A stretch of DNA of 25,823 nt from JBBEDS01 sp040881175 (GCA_040881175.1 JBBEDS010000012.1:1-25823); one strand, 5' to 3'; shown: positions 1-7,595, counted from the stretch's first letter. A program made the numbers and translations. The notes: generated by a model not told the origin, from the sequence alone.

Positions 1-71
1 ACTTCAACTGTTTCCCTGACACTAATTTATATAAAAGGGTAAAATCTTGGTTGGAGTTCGAGGATTCAGTT

Positions 72-100
72 TTGCAATTTTAAAAATTTAGTGCTATAAT
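72..100 (+). promoter_or_regulatory. Sigma-70-type promoter of the small acidic gene
   Basis: TTGCAA (72-77), a 17-nt spacer and TATAAT (95-100), with a TG extended -10 at 92-93. This is one of the best promoter matches in the window. It points at the small plus-strand ORF at 190, with a start site expected near 107. Confidence 0.7.
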
Positions 101-106
101 AAAACA

Positions 107-189
107 GGTCGAGCTTTTACTTTAAAACAGTATAACCAAGGCTCGATGGGCTTGCCTATAGGTAGCGCTCATAGTGTCTTCAGCAAAAC
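107..189 (+). promoter_or_regulatory. Structured 5' leader
   Basis: About 83 nt lie between the predicted start site and the ATG at 190. TCGAGC near 109 can pair with GCTCGA near 140, and a second stem (GGGCTTGCC with GGTAGCGCTC, one bulge, UAUA loop) follows at about 148-170. No Shine-Dalgarno precedes the ATG. It may be a regulatory leader or the start of a small RNA. No known riboswitch family was recognised. Confidence 0.35.
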
Positions 190-363
190 ATGGAAATGAT
201 TTACAAATTTGACGGCGACGAGTCGGCAAACATGCCGATGAAAGACCATTCAGAGGAGGGCACACCCGCCACTGATGAGTCAACCAAAATGCCGGCCGAA
301 GGAGAGAACACAGGAGAAGAGAAGCCAGCAGAAGAGGGCTCTTCAGAACAGCCAGCAATGTAA
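190..363 (+). CDS. Small acidic protein of unknown function (57 aa)
   Basis: An ATG-to-TAA ORF of 57 residues beginning MEMIYKFDGDES, followed by a Glu/Pro/Ser/Met-rich tail that is probably disordered. It has no signal peptide or membrane segment. The family is not recognised. The reading is supported by a strong promoter upstream (72-100) and by a perfect hairpin terminator beginning 6 nt after the stop. A second in-frame ATG at 196 is an alternative start; neither has a Shine-Dalgarno. A longer minus-strand ORF over the same bases has no such signals and was rejected. Whether the RNA or the peptide is the functional product cannot be decided here. Confidence 0.55.
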   Translation: MEMIYKFDGDESANMPMKDHSEEGTPATDESTKMPAEGENTGEEKPAEEGSSEQPAM

Positions 364-368
364 TCTCA

Positions 369-403
369 AAACTAAAACCCCCTATTACTGGGGGTTTTAG
401 TTT
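369..403. terminator. Bidirectional intrinsic terminator
   Basis: A perfect 14-bp stem (369-382 with 390-403), C5/G5 at the loop end, loop TATTACT, with A-rich and T-rich flanks on both sides. It serves the small plus-strand gene and the minus-strand transglycosylase, whose stop codon (397-399) lies inside the right arm. Confidence 0.9.
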
Positions 404-1611
404 ACTTTAAATATGTTGAGACTCTTGATAGCTTCAAACTTTTTAATATAGTTAACCGTTTCTTCTCTGAATACCGTCTCCCTGGGTAGATTAAGCTGGC
501 TGGTTATCCAGGCCATGCCATATTTGTTTACTGAGCTGACTACTCTGCCAGGACCTCCGTTATATGCCGCAGCTAGCATTTCTTCAGTAATTCCGATCTG
601 AGCTATGATATCCTGCCTAGTTACTTTGTTGGCAATGTCTTTTTTATGAAGATCAAAGAATAGCACCATGGCTTTAACAGCATTAACGTGATCAGCCATG
701 CCCATATTGTAATCCTTAATTAGTTTGGCTTCAGGATATTGTATCACCATATTATCATACGTTGGCTTGATAAACTGGGCCATACCGCTGGCGCCTGCAG
801 GCGAACCGGTATATCGATAGGCTCGCTCTTCGTTAGAGCCTATCACCGTCAGGACTCTTTCTGTCAGCTCTTTGCCTCCATCAGCAGCTATGATAAATCC
901 CTGAGGATCAACATGCTCAACCAGAATAATATTTTTAATAAAGTCCTTGTCTACTGTCGCTGTAATTATGCTCTCTGGAGATGATTTTGAAAAAACTTTT
1001 CTTGCTTCAAGCTGTTCAAATGCTCTGTCCACCTTATCTTCCAGGTACTGCTTGCCTTTTTCTATAATACTCGGCAAGTGAAGTGATCTTGAATATGGAG
1101 AATAAATAATATCTGTATATTGTCCGGCTGATCTCTCAGGCAATCCATTGAGGTAGGAGCTAGGCAACCTGTATTTATTAGCCGCAACCACGAGGTCTTT
1201 ATCATCTGGAAAGACGAAATACGAATTGAAGCTGTTCCACCACCGCACTTCAATATTCACCTTGTCTCCAGGGTCATCATATTCTAATTCCATTATTCCT
1301 GTCTTGTGGTAATTTTCTATCGCCCGCTCTCTGACCCAGATCTTCTTTTCAAAAACCTCACCCGTCTTTTTATCTAAAATAGCCAGAGCTATATGTCGAT
1401 CTGACGAATTCCCCTCAAGCGGCGGAGATGCGTTCAATAGCTCTACGCCCTGCCTAATCTTCTCCTCCATGTTTATAGGCGGTCGGAGGACTCCCAAGAA
1501 AGCAAGCCCGTTCTCTATTGAAAATTCCTTATCTGAACGAAAACCAGCCCAGGTAAGAAGGCTGGCCAATATTAAGAATACTGCTAGATGAGGAATATAT
1601 TTTGAATACAT
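397..1611 (-). CDS. Membrane-anchored lytic transglycosylase (SLT fold)
   Basis: A 404-residue protein with an N-terminal hydrophobic anchor (about 7-23) and a long unassigned extracytoplasmic middle (about 30-220). The C-terminal domain resembles soluble lytic transglycosylases: LVEHVDP with a candidate catalytic Glu at 232, GASGMAQF (273-280), AAYNGGPGRV (348-357) and ETVNYIKK (384-391). Such enzymes cleave the MurNAc-GlcNAc bond of peptidoglycan to give 1,6-anhydro ends. The ATG lies 1 nt after the TAA of the upstream transglycosylase gene, without a clear Shine-Dalgarno, suggesting translational coupling. It is the last gene before the terminator at 369-403. The fold assignment is good; the exact catalytic Glu is inferred because its surroundings differ from the usual ES motif. 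Confidence 0.8.
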   Translation of the reverse strand: MYSKYIPHLAVFLILASLLTWAGFRSDKEFSIENGLAFLGVLRPPINMEEKIRQGVELLNASPPLEGNSSDRHIALAILDKKTGEVFEKKIWVRERAIENYHKTGIMELEYDDPGDKVNIEVRWWNSFNSYFVFPDDKDLVVAANKYRLPSSYLNGLPERSAGQYTDIIYSPYSRSLHLPSIIEKGKQYLEDKVDRAFEQLEARKVFSKSSPESIITATVDKDFIKNIILVEHVDPQGFIIAADGGKELTERVLTVIGSNEERAYRYTGSPAGASGMAQFIKPTYDNMVIQYPEAKLIKDYNMGMADHVNAVKAMVLFFDLHKKDIANKVTRQDIIAQIGITEEMLAAAYNGGPGRVVSSVNKYGMAWITSQLNLPRETVFREETVNYIKKFEAIKSLNIFKVN

Positions 1612-1612
1612 T

Positions 1613-2941
1613 TTATAAATTCTTTTCGATCTCTGCGGCTTTGCGCTGAACTGAGTTAGCGTAGTTAAGACAGCTAGCCCTTATGCTCGCACTCTTAGGG
1701 TTTGGGGTTCCGCAATAGTATCTCATGGAAGCAGCTACCTCGCCATCACGAGTCTGGCTATTAGCTCCGTCCTTGGAAAGTTTTGTCGCAGCTGCGACAA
1801 ATGCATCCTCAATGTTCCAAGGGTCAGCTGGAGTGCGGCCAGTTAATCGAGAAACTGCTTCCCTATACCCCATCCAAGTCGAAGGAATGAACTGGGCTGC
1901 ACCCATAGCTCCTCCCCAACCGGAACCACATGAAACTGGCGTCTGGAAAGGATCTCTCCCGAGTTCTGCCGTAATACTTAAGAACAAAGGAAGATCTCTG
2001 GTAGGATGTATGCCTTTTGTATAGACCTTACCGTTTGTAATACTGCGAGTAGCACCACTAGTCGTATCTACTATGTAGCACTTTCCAACGTTACTCCCCA
2101 ATGCACTCTCCTGCTCAAGCTCAGCGATAAGGAAAGCCGGACGAATACCCGCTCCCAAAGCAGCTAACTGGCCGAATCTTACTGCGTCCTCAGCGCTAAT
2201 TCCATTTTGCTGCAAGTACGTTATCTGAGCACGAAGGGCTTCAATATCTTTTTGAGTATTTTTGACCAAACTCTGGAATCGCGCCTCTTCACCCTTTGTA
2301 TCTTTCAATAAGTTATCTTTATCTCTTTTTACGCCATCGAGGCTCTGTTTTTCAATAGACTGGAAAACTTTGAGCCTCTCGAGGTCATTAATCTGCACCC
2401 CTAGGTCCTCCTGCTTTTGCTCAAGGTCGGACTTCAATACTGTTATATTAGAAATAGCCGCGCGCAAGTTGGACTGTGTATCCTCCAGATTTTTTAGATT
2501 ATTGAAAAAGTCAGATAGTCTGGCATTTTTAAAAATGACATGGGTGAGATTTTCTTTATCGACTTGGTAAATTGCACGCAGATTCTTAGCCAAAGCCTCC
2601 TTGTGTAACTCGAGTTTTCCCTGGGCATCCAGTATCTGCTCCTGAGTAGTAGCCACCTCGGCATCGGCCTGGTTTATTGATAAATCCAAGCTCCTTATCT
2701 CCAGCTGCACCTTGTTGATTTGCGCATTGAGCTTACTGATCTCAGTAGACAAAGTACGGGCCTTGCTGCCATTTTCCTCAATCTGAAGTTGATACTCTTG
2801 TATCTGTCTCTGCAGCTCTTCAATCTGTTGGCTCCTCTCACTGATCTCATCTTGAAGCGAGCTCTGGGCCCGCGTGTTAAAAACAAGACCCAAAAGGCCA
2901 AAAATTGAGATGAAAATTGCTAATATAATAACCCGCTTCAT
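1613..2941 (-). CDS. Coiled-coil lytic murein transglycosylase (MltB/SLT_2-like)
   Basis: Read from the ATG at 2941 (442 aa): a signal peptide or anchor (MKRVIILAIF..., about 1-27), a long Glu/Gln/Leu-rich coiled coil (about 28-245) like that of CwlO/PcsB-type cell-wall hydrolases, then a transglycosylase domain with LEQES (candidate catalytic Glu 278), GAMGAAQFIPSTW (344-356), and cysteines that may form disulfides. It probably acts outside the membrane in wall remodelling or division, the coiled coil controlling activity. The ORF stays open to 3043, but that extension overlaps the cupredoxin gene and reads through the promoter, so 2941 is preferred. TATAAT lies only 7 nt before this ATG with no Shine-Dalgarno, predicting a leaderless mRNA. 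The next gene follows after 1 nt. Confidence 0.85.
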   Translation of the reverse strand: MKRVIILAIFISIFGLLGLVFNTRAQSSLQDEISERSQQIEELQRQIQEYQLQIEENGSKARTLSTEISKLNAQINKVQLEIRSLDLSINQADAEVATTQEQILDAQGKLELHKEALAKNLRAIYQVDKENLTHVIFKNARLSDFFNNLKNLEDTQSNLRAAISNITVLKSDLEQKQEDLGVQINDLERLKVFQSIEKQSLDGVKRDKDNLLKDTKGEEARFQSLVKNTQKDIEALRAQITYLQQNGISAEDAVRFGQLAALGAGIRPAFLIAELEQESALGSNVGKCYIVDTTSGATRSITNGKVYTKGIHPTRDLPLFLSITAELGRDPFQTPVSCGSGWGGAMGAAQFIPSTWMGYREAVSRLTGRTPADPWNIEDAFVAAATKLSKDGANSQTRDGEVAASMRYYCGTPNPKSASIRASCLNYANSVQRKAAEIEKNL

Positions 2942-2955
2942 ACGGGTTATTATAT
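2923..2955. promoter_or_regulatory. Perfect 13-bp dyad enclosing -10 box and start codon
   Basis: Left arm 2923-2935, 7-nt centre 2936-2942, right arm 2943-2955; the arms are exactly complementary (core TATAATAACCCG). The centre contains the ATG of the coiled-coil transglycosylase and one arm contains its -10 box. It could be a repressor operator. A hairpin in the mRNA is possible only for transcripts reading in from the cupredoxin gene, because the predicted start site lies within the dyad. Confidence 0.65.
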
Positions 2956-2977
2956 CAACTTTCTGCGTATCTTTAAA
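2949..2977 (-). promoter_or_regulatory. Promoter of the coiled-coil transglycosylase (leaderless)
   Basis: On the minus strand: TTTAAA (2977-2972), a 17-nt spacer, and a perfect TATAAT (2954-2949) 7 nt from the ATG at 2941. The predicted transcription start coincides with the start codon. The -35 box is weak. Confidence 0.6.
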
Positions 2978-2982
2978 GTTGG

Positions 2983-3474
2983 CTATGGGTTGACGATTAT
3001 CTGTCCGCCTATCGATGGGTTGAGGTGATCGTGGAACGGACATGTCTTAGCCTCATTGAATGTAAATGAATAGGTCTCGCCTTTACTCAAACCCTTTAAA
3101 GCATCAAATCCCATACAGATTTGGTGAGTCGGGTGAACTCCAGAAGCAGGCCAATGTGGCGTGTCATCGTTGTTTACGAAAGTGACAGAATCACCCACTT
3201 TAATATTCAGTGAAGTCGGGTTAACGGCATTGTTAGCAAATATCACGTCAAAGTTTTGACTTGTCGGAGTTGAAGCTGGTGTTGGCGTAGGTGAGACAGG
3301 AGTCGCCGTCGGCGATGCCTGAGATACCGATGGAGTTGGTGTCGGCACCACTTGCGTAGGAGTAGGAGTCGGGGACTCAAATGTTTCGGGAGCCGTTGCC
3401 TGTTTTCGACCGAATAAGAATATTGCTAAAGCCAATATTACCACTATTGCCACTATCCAAATTGTTTTTTTCAT
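2983..3474 (-). CDS. Membrane-anchored cupredoxin-like protein
   Basis: A 163-residue protein with one N-terminal membrane segment (about 4-21), a Pro/Thr-rich PTPTP linker (35-70) that would hold the domain off the membrane, and a C-terminal cupredoxin fold (about 73-163). Candidate type 1 copper ligands are His107 (DTPHWP), Cys145 and His148 or His150 (CPFHDHLNP). No Met stands at the usual axial position, so the site may have another axial ligand. Expected role: extracytoplasmic electron carrier or copper binding; its partner is unknown. The start is 15 nt after the previous stop, without a Shine-Dalgarno, so it is probably cotranscribed with the 76-aa gene. Confidence 0.8.
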   Translation of the reverse strand: MKKTIWIVAIVVILALAIFLFGRKQATAPETFESPTPTPTQVVPTPTPSVSQASPTATPVSPTPTPASTPTSQNFDVIFANNAVNPTSLNIKVGDSVTFVNNDDTPHWPASGVHPTHQICMGFDALKGLSKGETYSFTFNEAKTCPFHDHLNPSIGGQIIVNP

Positions 3475-3489
3475 AAATTAAAAAGTGAG

Positions 3490-3720
3490 CTAGAACCAGC
3501 CTGAAGACTTGGGTTCTACCTTGCTGACTACATAAATACCACCTGCCGATTTAGTTACTTCCCAATGGGTCTTATCTCTAGAGTCAAATATACTGGCTTT
3601 ACCCTTGTTTTCTACCGCATATCTGACTGTTTCTAGCTCATCCCAATTAAGCTGAGCAAGGAATTTGAGGCCTTTTTCATCCTCTCCTTCAAATTGATAT
3701 CCTTGTATTTTAGACTCCAT
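3490..3720 (-). CDS. Small protein of unknown function (76 aa)
   Basis: A 76-residue soluble protein with no signal peptide or membrane segment. It has alternating hydrophobic strands around a helix (LNWDELETVRYAVENKG) and resembles no family I can name. It is the first gene of the unit leading to the cupredoxin and the transglycosylases. TATAAT (3732-3727) lies 6 nt before the ATG and there is no Shine-Dalgarno, so a leaderless transcript is predicted. It shares a 76-bp intergenic region with the divergent murJ. Confidence 0.65.
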   Translation of the reverse strand: MESKIQGYQFEGEDEKGLKFLAQLNWDELETVRYAVENKGKASIFDSRDKTHWEVTKSAGGIYVVSKVEPKSSGWF

Positions 3721-3726
3721 GCTTTA

Positions 3727-3754
3727 ATTATACTCCAAAGTAGAAAAATCAAAA
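3727..3754 (-). promoter_or_regulatory. Promoter of the 76-aa gene (leaderless)
   Basis: Minus strand: weak -35 TTTTGA (3754-3749), 16-nt spacer, perfect TATAAT (3732-3727), then 6 nt to the ATG at 3720. Confidence 0.5.
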
Positions 3755-3796
3755 TAGCTTCCGTTTATAACCCAGAAGTGATAATCTGTAAATTAC

Positions 3797-5137
3797 ATGA
3801 TCAAAAGACTTTTCGCCCTATTTCTAAATAGGAAAACTTTTTTTAAAGGCTCCGCCATTCTTGGTTTTACTGCTATTCTGAGCAACCTTTTAGGCCTTTG
3901 GCGAGACAGGCTTTTAGCTCAAAGCTTTGGTGCCTCTATTCCTTTAGATGCATACAATGCCGCCTTCATATTACCCAATCTGTTACTGAATATTTTTGTC
4001 GCCGGAGCTGTCTCAGCAGCCTTTGTCCCAATATTTACTGATCTTCTTACCAAGGAGAAGAGAGAAGAAGCAATCCGCTTTAGTAATTCAGTACTAAACG
4101 GGTCTCTTCTGGTAATCCTGGCCACAGGACTTCTAGTCTTCATACTCGCTCCCCAGCTGAGCCATTTGGTCGTGCCGGGTTTTGACGCAGAGTCAAAAGC
4201 TCTTTTCGTAAACTTGATGCGGCTGCTACTGTTATCGCCGATAATATTTGCCGCGAGCAATACTCTCGGCAGCGTGTTGGTCAGCGAAGAGAGATTCTTT
4301 TGGTATGGAATATCCCCTGCTATATATAACCTGGGAATAATCGGCGGAACTATCCTCTTAGCGCAACGCTTCGGTATTTACGGTGTGATCATAGGTACTT
4401 TGGCAGGTGCGCTTCTCCACCTAGTATCTAGGCTAATCGGCCTAAAGAAAAGGTATTTCAATTACCGGCCAGAAATTAAACTAGATGAACATTTAAAAAA
4501 ATACATCCGCCTCATGTTACCGCGCATGGCTGGCCACCCGATAGAGCAGTTCATATTTCTCGGTTTTACGGTTATCGCCTCAACTATCAGCACCGGTTCC
4601 ATCGTAGTCCTAACCTTTGCCAACAACTTCCAAACTGTACCGGTAGCCATACTTGGCATTACTTTGGCCCTGACTGCATTTCCAGTACTTTCACGAGCTG
4701 TATCAAATAGGAATAAGCCTGAGTTCATGGATCAGCTAGCATTCACCCTTAAAGCGATACTTCTTACTACAATTCCGGCAGCGCTTTTTATGTACTTCTT
4801 CCGCAGACCAATAATCAACATCCTTCTTGGCGGCGGAGAGTTCAGCAGAGAAGCGGTTGAACTGACTGCGGCAACTCTCGGAGTATTCTCTCTTTCAATT
4901 GTGACAGAGAGTATCAACCACCTGTTAGCACGAGCCTTTTATGCATTAAAAAACAGCGCCGTACCGACACTGATAGCAGTTGGAGGACTCGCTGTCACCC
5001 TCGTAAGCGCCTACTATTTCTCTGGTTCTTTCGGAGTAAAAGGTCTAGCCCTAGGATTCTTCGCAGGCAGCATGTTTAAGATAGTACTGCACTTCGGTTT
5101 TCTTAAAAAACAGGCAAATAGAGAGTTCGATCGCTAG
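3797..5137 (+). CDS. murJ: Lipid II flippase MurJ (MviN family)
   Basis: A 446-residue polytopic membrane protein of the MOP superfamily. The N-terminal stretch carries the family signature (WRDRLLAQSFGAS..DAYNAAFILPNLL..FVAGAVSAAFVPIF), followed by repeated pairs of hydrophobic segments to the C-terminus. MurJ moves lipid-linked peptidoglycan precursor across the membrane, fitting the nearby ddl and lytic transglycosylases. It is shorter than the usual 500 or more residues, so it may have fewer than 14 helices. GATAAT lies 11 nt before the ATG with no Shine-Dalgarno and a weak -35, suggesting a very short leader. Its TAG is directly adjacent to the TAG of the convergent ddl. AAACAGG near 5107 and CCTGTTT near 5141 could form a weak long-loop hairpin across the junction. 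Confidence 0.9.
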   Translation: MIKRLFALFLNRKTFFKGSAILGFTAILSNLLGLWRDRLLAQSFGASIPLDAYNAAFILPNLLLNIFVAGAVSAAFVPIFTDLLTKEKREEAIRFSNSVLNGSLLVILATGLLVFILAPQLSHLVVPGFDAESKALFVNLMRLLLLSPIIFAASNTLGSVLVSEERFFWYGISPAIYNLGIIGGTILLAQRFGIYGVIIGTLAGALLHLVSRLIGLKKRYFNYRPEIKLDEHLKKYIRLMLPRMAGHPIEQFIFLGFTVIASTISTGSIVVLTFANNFQTVPVAILGITLALTAFPVLSRAVSNRNKPEFMDQLAFTLKAILLTTIPAALFMYFFRRPIINILLGGGEFSREAVELTAATLGVFSLSIVTESINHLLARAFYALKNSAVPTLIAVGGLAVTLVSAYYFSGSFGVKGLALGFFAGSMFKIVLHFGFLKKQANREFDR

Positions 5138-6082
5138 CTACCTGTTTATTGCATCGGAGATTATGACCTCCAAAAGCTCCGGTAAAGAGATACCTGCTGA
5201 ATTTGCGGCTTTAGGAATGAGAGAGTTTTTAGTTAATCCGGGCAAAGTATTGATCTCCAGAATATATGGCTTGCCATTTTTAACTATGAAGTCGCTGCGG
5301 GAATATGACCGACAACCGATAGCTTCATGCGCCTTCATAGACGCATTTTTAATTTTCTTCTCAAGGTCTTTGCTAATCTCAGCCGGCACTATTTCTTCAG
5401 CCATACCGGGAGTATATTTAGCTTCATAGTCAAAAAATGTACTTTTCCTAACCGCCCTTGTTTCTATTACCGGGAGAGCAATAGCTTTGCCATTTTTTTC
5501 TAAAATTCCACAAGTAAATTCTCTGCCTGACAGGTATTCCTGCAAGATAACTTCGCTGTCATATTTTAAAACCTTCATTAGCTTATTCTTAAACTCATCT
5601 TTTGACCGCAATATCTCCACACCTAGTGAAGAGCCGCCTCTTCTTGGCTTCAAAACAGCCCCAGAAGCACTAGCTTGGCCCCTTCTCGAGTATTGAGTTA
5701 TTAACTCGGTCTTAGGGACAGCCAGGCCTGATTTTTTGAATATCTCATAACTCAACCACTTATCCATTCCCAGGTAAGATGCGGCCGCGTTTGAACCGGT
5801 ATACGGCACGCCTACAAGCTCTAAGATTGTTTGTATGACCCCGTCTTCACCAACCACTCCGTGAAGCGCGTTAAAAACAACATCAAACTTTTTAAGTCCC
5901 GCCGGGAACTGTGTTTTCTTTCCGCCAACTGACAATCCCCAATCTTTAGACAGAATGGCCTTGTATGGTGAAAACTTTTTGCGATCCAGCGTATTAAAAA
6001 CATTCTCCCCGGTACTTAAAGAAACGTCATGCTCAGATGACGGACCTCCCATTAATACCCCGATTTTTATCTTCTTGCCCAT
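5138..6082 (-). CDS. ddl: D-alanine--D-alanine ligase
   Basis: An ATP-grasp enzyme that makes D-Ala-D-Ala for peptidoglycan. Family landmarks in order: GGPSSEHDVSLSTGENV at the N-terminus, ALHGVVGEDGVIQTILE, GVPYTGS, the ATP-binding VLKPRRGGSSLGV, QEYLSGREFTCGI, and EINTLPGLTKNSLIPKAA at the C-terminus. With start ATG 6082 the protein has 314 residues, normal for the family; an in-frame TTG at 6094 would add four residues. No Shine-Dalgarno precedes the ATG. The 60-bp gap to the upstream isomerase gene holds a short ACGGCC/GGCCGT dyad (6095-6110), whose role is unclear. Together with murJ it shows that the cell makes its own wall. Confidence 0.93.
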   Translation of the reverse strand: MGKKIKIGVLMGGPSSEHDVSLSTGENVFNTLDRKKFSPYKAILSKDWGLSVGGKKTQFPAGLKKFDVVFNALHGVVGEDGVIQTILELVGVPYTGSNAAASYLGMDKWLSYEIFKKSGLAVPKTELITQYSRRGQASASGAVLKPRRGGSSLGVEILRSKDEFKNKLMKVLKYDSEVILQEYLSGREFTCGILEKNGKAIALPVIETRAVRKSTFFDYEAKYTPGMAEEIVPAEISKDLEKKIKNASMKAHEAIGCRSYSRSDFIVKNGKPYILEINTLPGLTKNSLIPKAANSAGISLPELLEVIISDAINR

Positions 6083-6142
6083 AAATATGATCAAACGGCC
6101 AGTAGGCCGTCATTCAGAAATTAATACATATCCTGACCAAAA

Positions 6143-7102
6143 TCAAATTATGGATTTTTTGAAATCCTCGATCATGGACGTATCTTCGGCATTGACTCCA
6201 TACATTTCAGCAAGATGCAAAGAGGCCCAGTCTGCTGTCAGAAGAGAACTCAGGATCTTCTTCCACTTCGAATCCCCCTCTATTTCAACTATCTCTGCCG
6301 AGAATCCCCTGTCTTGGTAAAGCTTGGCAGTCACATCGAATCTTTTCTGTATGCGGTCATCGTCATCGCTGTCTTTGAGAAAAATGAACTGCAACTTATC
6401 TGCCAGCAACTTCTTGCTCGATTCTGAATCAAGACCGGCCATCTCAGTATGATTAAGCTCTGGAAATACATTATATGATACTGGGGTTTTAGCGCTCTCG
6501 TTAAATTTAACTTTCCAGCAGTAGACAAGGGGTGAATTTGTTCTCGAAGAATATATTACTGGAATTTTATCTTTTAATTTCTCCGCTATCTGTTTCCCTT
6601 TTTCTTCGTAATCAGCCGGATCAAATGATCCCGCCAATGATTTAAGATCTTTTAATGCATTCTCCTCACTGAATGCTTTTGCCATAGCCATAAGGCTAAG
6701 GCCAACGGCAAAGCGAGGATGTACCCCGATATCAGGCATCAGAACATGTGGCACGTTGTTTTCTTTTGCCATGTCTAATAACTTGCCACCGGTAGTTATG
6801 GCAACCATATCCAGCTTTCTTTCCAAGGCTACATTAAAAGCATCGAGTGCCTCTTCTGTCTTGCCTGAATACGAACTAACAATGACCAATCGGTCTTTTA
6901 GATCTCCCTCTGGCAAGCCATAATCCTTGTGTATTAAAACATCCAGCTCAGGCTTCCAGATCTGAAATAGCCCAGGCGTTAGGTTGGAACCGCCCATGCC
7001 GACAACCACAAATTTATCTTTCGTCTTAAAATTATCCGCATTTTCTATCTGCGGCTCGTACTCCAATTGTTTAGAAAAGCTTTCTATTGATTCTCTAGCC
7101 AT
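6143..7102 (-). CDS. Bifunctional phosphoglucose/phosphomannose isomerase (SIS fold)
   Basis: A 319-residue cytoplasmic enzyme with two SIS subdomains. Landmarks: GMGGSNLTPGL near residue 35, SSYSGKTEEALDAF, TTGGKLLDMAKENNVPHVLMP, HPRFAVGL and ELNHTEMAGLD. Family members interconvert glucose-6-phosphate or mannose-6-phosphate with fructose-6-phosphate; this short form is common in archaea and reduced-genome bacteria. The -10 TAGAAT (7114-7109) lies 6 nt before the ATG and there is no Shine-Dalgarno, so a leaderless transcript is predicted. The promoter begins three bases after the U-tract of the upstream terminator. Confidence 0.88.
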   Translation of the reverse strand: MARESIESFSKQLEYEPQIENADNFKTKDKFVVVGMGGSNLTPGLFQIWKPELDVLIHKDYGLPEGDLKDRLVIVSSYSGKTEEALDAFNVALERKLDMVAITTGGKLLDMAKENNVPHVLMPDIGVHPRFAVGLSLMAMAKAFSEENALKDLKSLAGSFDPADYEEKGKQIAEKLKDKIPVIYSSRTNSPLVYCWKVKFNESAKTPVSYNVFPELNHTEMAGLDSESSKKLLADKLQFIFLKDSDDDDRIQKRFDVTAKLYQDRGFSAEIVEIEGDSKWKKILSSLLTADWASLHLAEMYGVNAEDTSMIEDFKKSII

Positions 7103-7108
7103 GTGCTA

Positions 7109-7137
7109 ATTCTACCAATCGCCTTGCTTTGAGGCAA
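7109..7137 (-). promoter_or_regulatory. Promoter of the isomerase gene (leaderless)
   Basis: Minus strand: TTGCCT (7137-7132), 17-nt spacer, TAGAAT (7114-7109), 6 nt to the ATG at 7102. The -35 sits 3 nt after the T-tract of the terminator at 7144-7165. Confidence 0.65.
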
Positions 7138-7143
7138 ATGAAA

Positions 7144-7165
7144 AGGGCGATCCGAAGATCGCCCT
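7144..7165 (-). terminator. Intrinsic terminator with UUCG loop
   Basis: Perfect 9-bp stem AGGGCGATC/GATCGCCCT closed on the minus strand by the stable TTCG tetraloop and followed by TTTTCATTT. It ends the unit of two tiny genes at 7182-7581. Confidence 0.88.
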
Positions 7166-7181
7166 CAGAGAAGCTGATGAA

Positions 7182-7394
7182 TCAGCTCTCTTTGCTGCTG
7201 GCACTACGCTTATGAATGCCGGAGACAGCGACGCCACGGGTCGTAGGAATCCCATGCGACTTTTTGTTGTTGCGCTTGCGGCGCAGCTTCGTAACGTGGT
7301 GCTCGCCATGCTTGCCCTGAATAGGGCAACGGCCTTTCTTGTGACGATCACCCCCGCTTTTACAGGGTCGACGACAGTTAACGCACACTCCCAT
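7182..7394 (-). CDS. Small basic Cys/His-rich protein, possible zinc binder (70 aa)
   Basis: Start chosen at ATG 7394 because a strong Shine-Dalgarno (AGGAGGTG) stands 6 nt before it; the longer reading to 7457 merely reads through the gene upstream. The protein is highly basic. Its N-terminus carries CVNCRRPC, His17, Cys23 and a cluster of His at 29-33, a plausible metal knuckle; the rest is Lys/Arg/Ser-rich, suggesting nucleic-acid binding. I do not recognise the family. The Shine-Dalgarno overlaps the stop codon of the 58-aa ORF, so the two are one operon. Base composition is visibly richer in G+C than that of the neighbours. Confidence 0.65.
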   Translation of the reverse strand: MGVCVNCRRPCKSGGDRHKKGRCPIQGKHGEHHVTKLRRKRNNKKSHGIPTTRGVAVSGIHKRSASSKES

Positions 7395-7404
7395 GCTACA
7401 CCTC

Positions 7405-7581
7405 CTAGCTGACGGTCCCGGACAGGACAATCCGGTCATTCTCCGGATCATCCGCAAGAAACACTACAGAAAAATTGGCGCCGGACGGCCCGCCGCGAGC
7501 GGCGTCAACTGCCGCGTCGTAAGACTTGAGCGGATCGGTCCGCGAAACGTTGCTGTTGCGAATGAAGAATGTCATCCACAT
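7405..7581 (-). CDS. Small protein of unknown function (58 aa)
   Basis: An ATG (7581) to TAG (7405-7407) ORF, preceded by AAAGGAG 7 nt upstream of the ATG. The peptide begins MWMTFFIRNSNVSRTDPL and ends IVLSGTVS; the pattern strand, helix (SYDAAVDAARGG), strand (ANFSVVFLADDP), strand looks like a small folded domain. No signal peptide, membrane segment or known family was seen. It is the first gene of a pair with the Cys/His-rich protein; its stop lies within the next Shine-Dalgarno. Codons are rich in G and C at third positions, unlike most of the window, which may mean high expression or acquisition. Confidence 0.65.
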   Translation of the reverse strand: MWMTFFIRNSNVSRTDPLKSYDAAVDAARGGPSGANFSVVFLADDPENDRIVLSGTVS

Positions 7582-7595
7582 TGCGTGTCTCCTTT

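Noticed and set aside
122..358. 78-aa minus-strand ORF
   Set aside because: Antisense to the 57-aa plus-strand ORF, which has a promoter and terminator in its own direction.
2942..3043. N-terminal extension of the coiled-coil transglycosylase
   Set aside because: It would overlap the cupredoxin gene by 61 nt, lacks a ribosome site and reads through the promoter; the signal peptide begins at the ATG at 2941.
6095..6110. ACGGCC/GGCCGT dyad as a terminator between the isomerase and ddl
   Set aside because: Stem of only 6 bp and no proper T-tract on the minus strand; left as unexplained.
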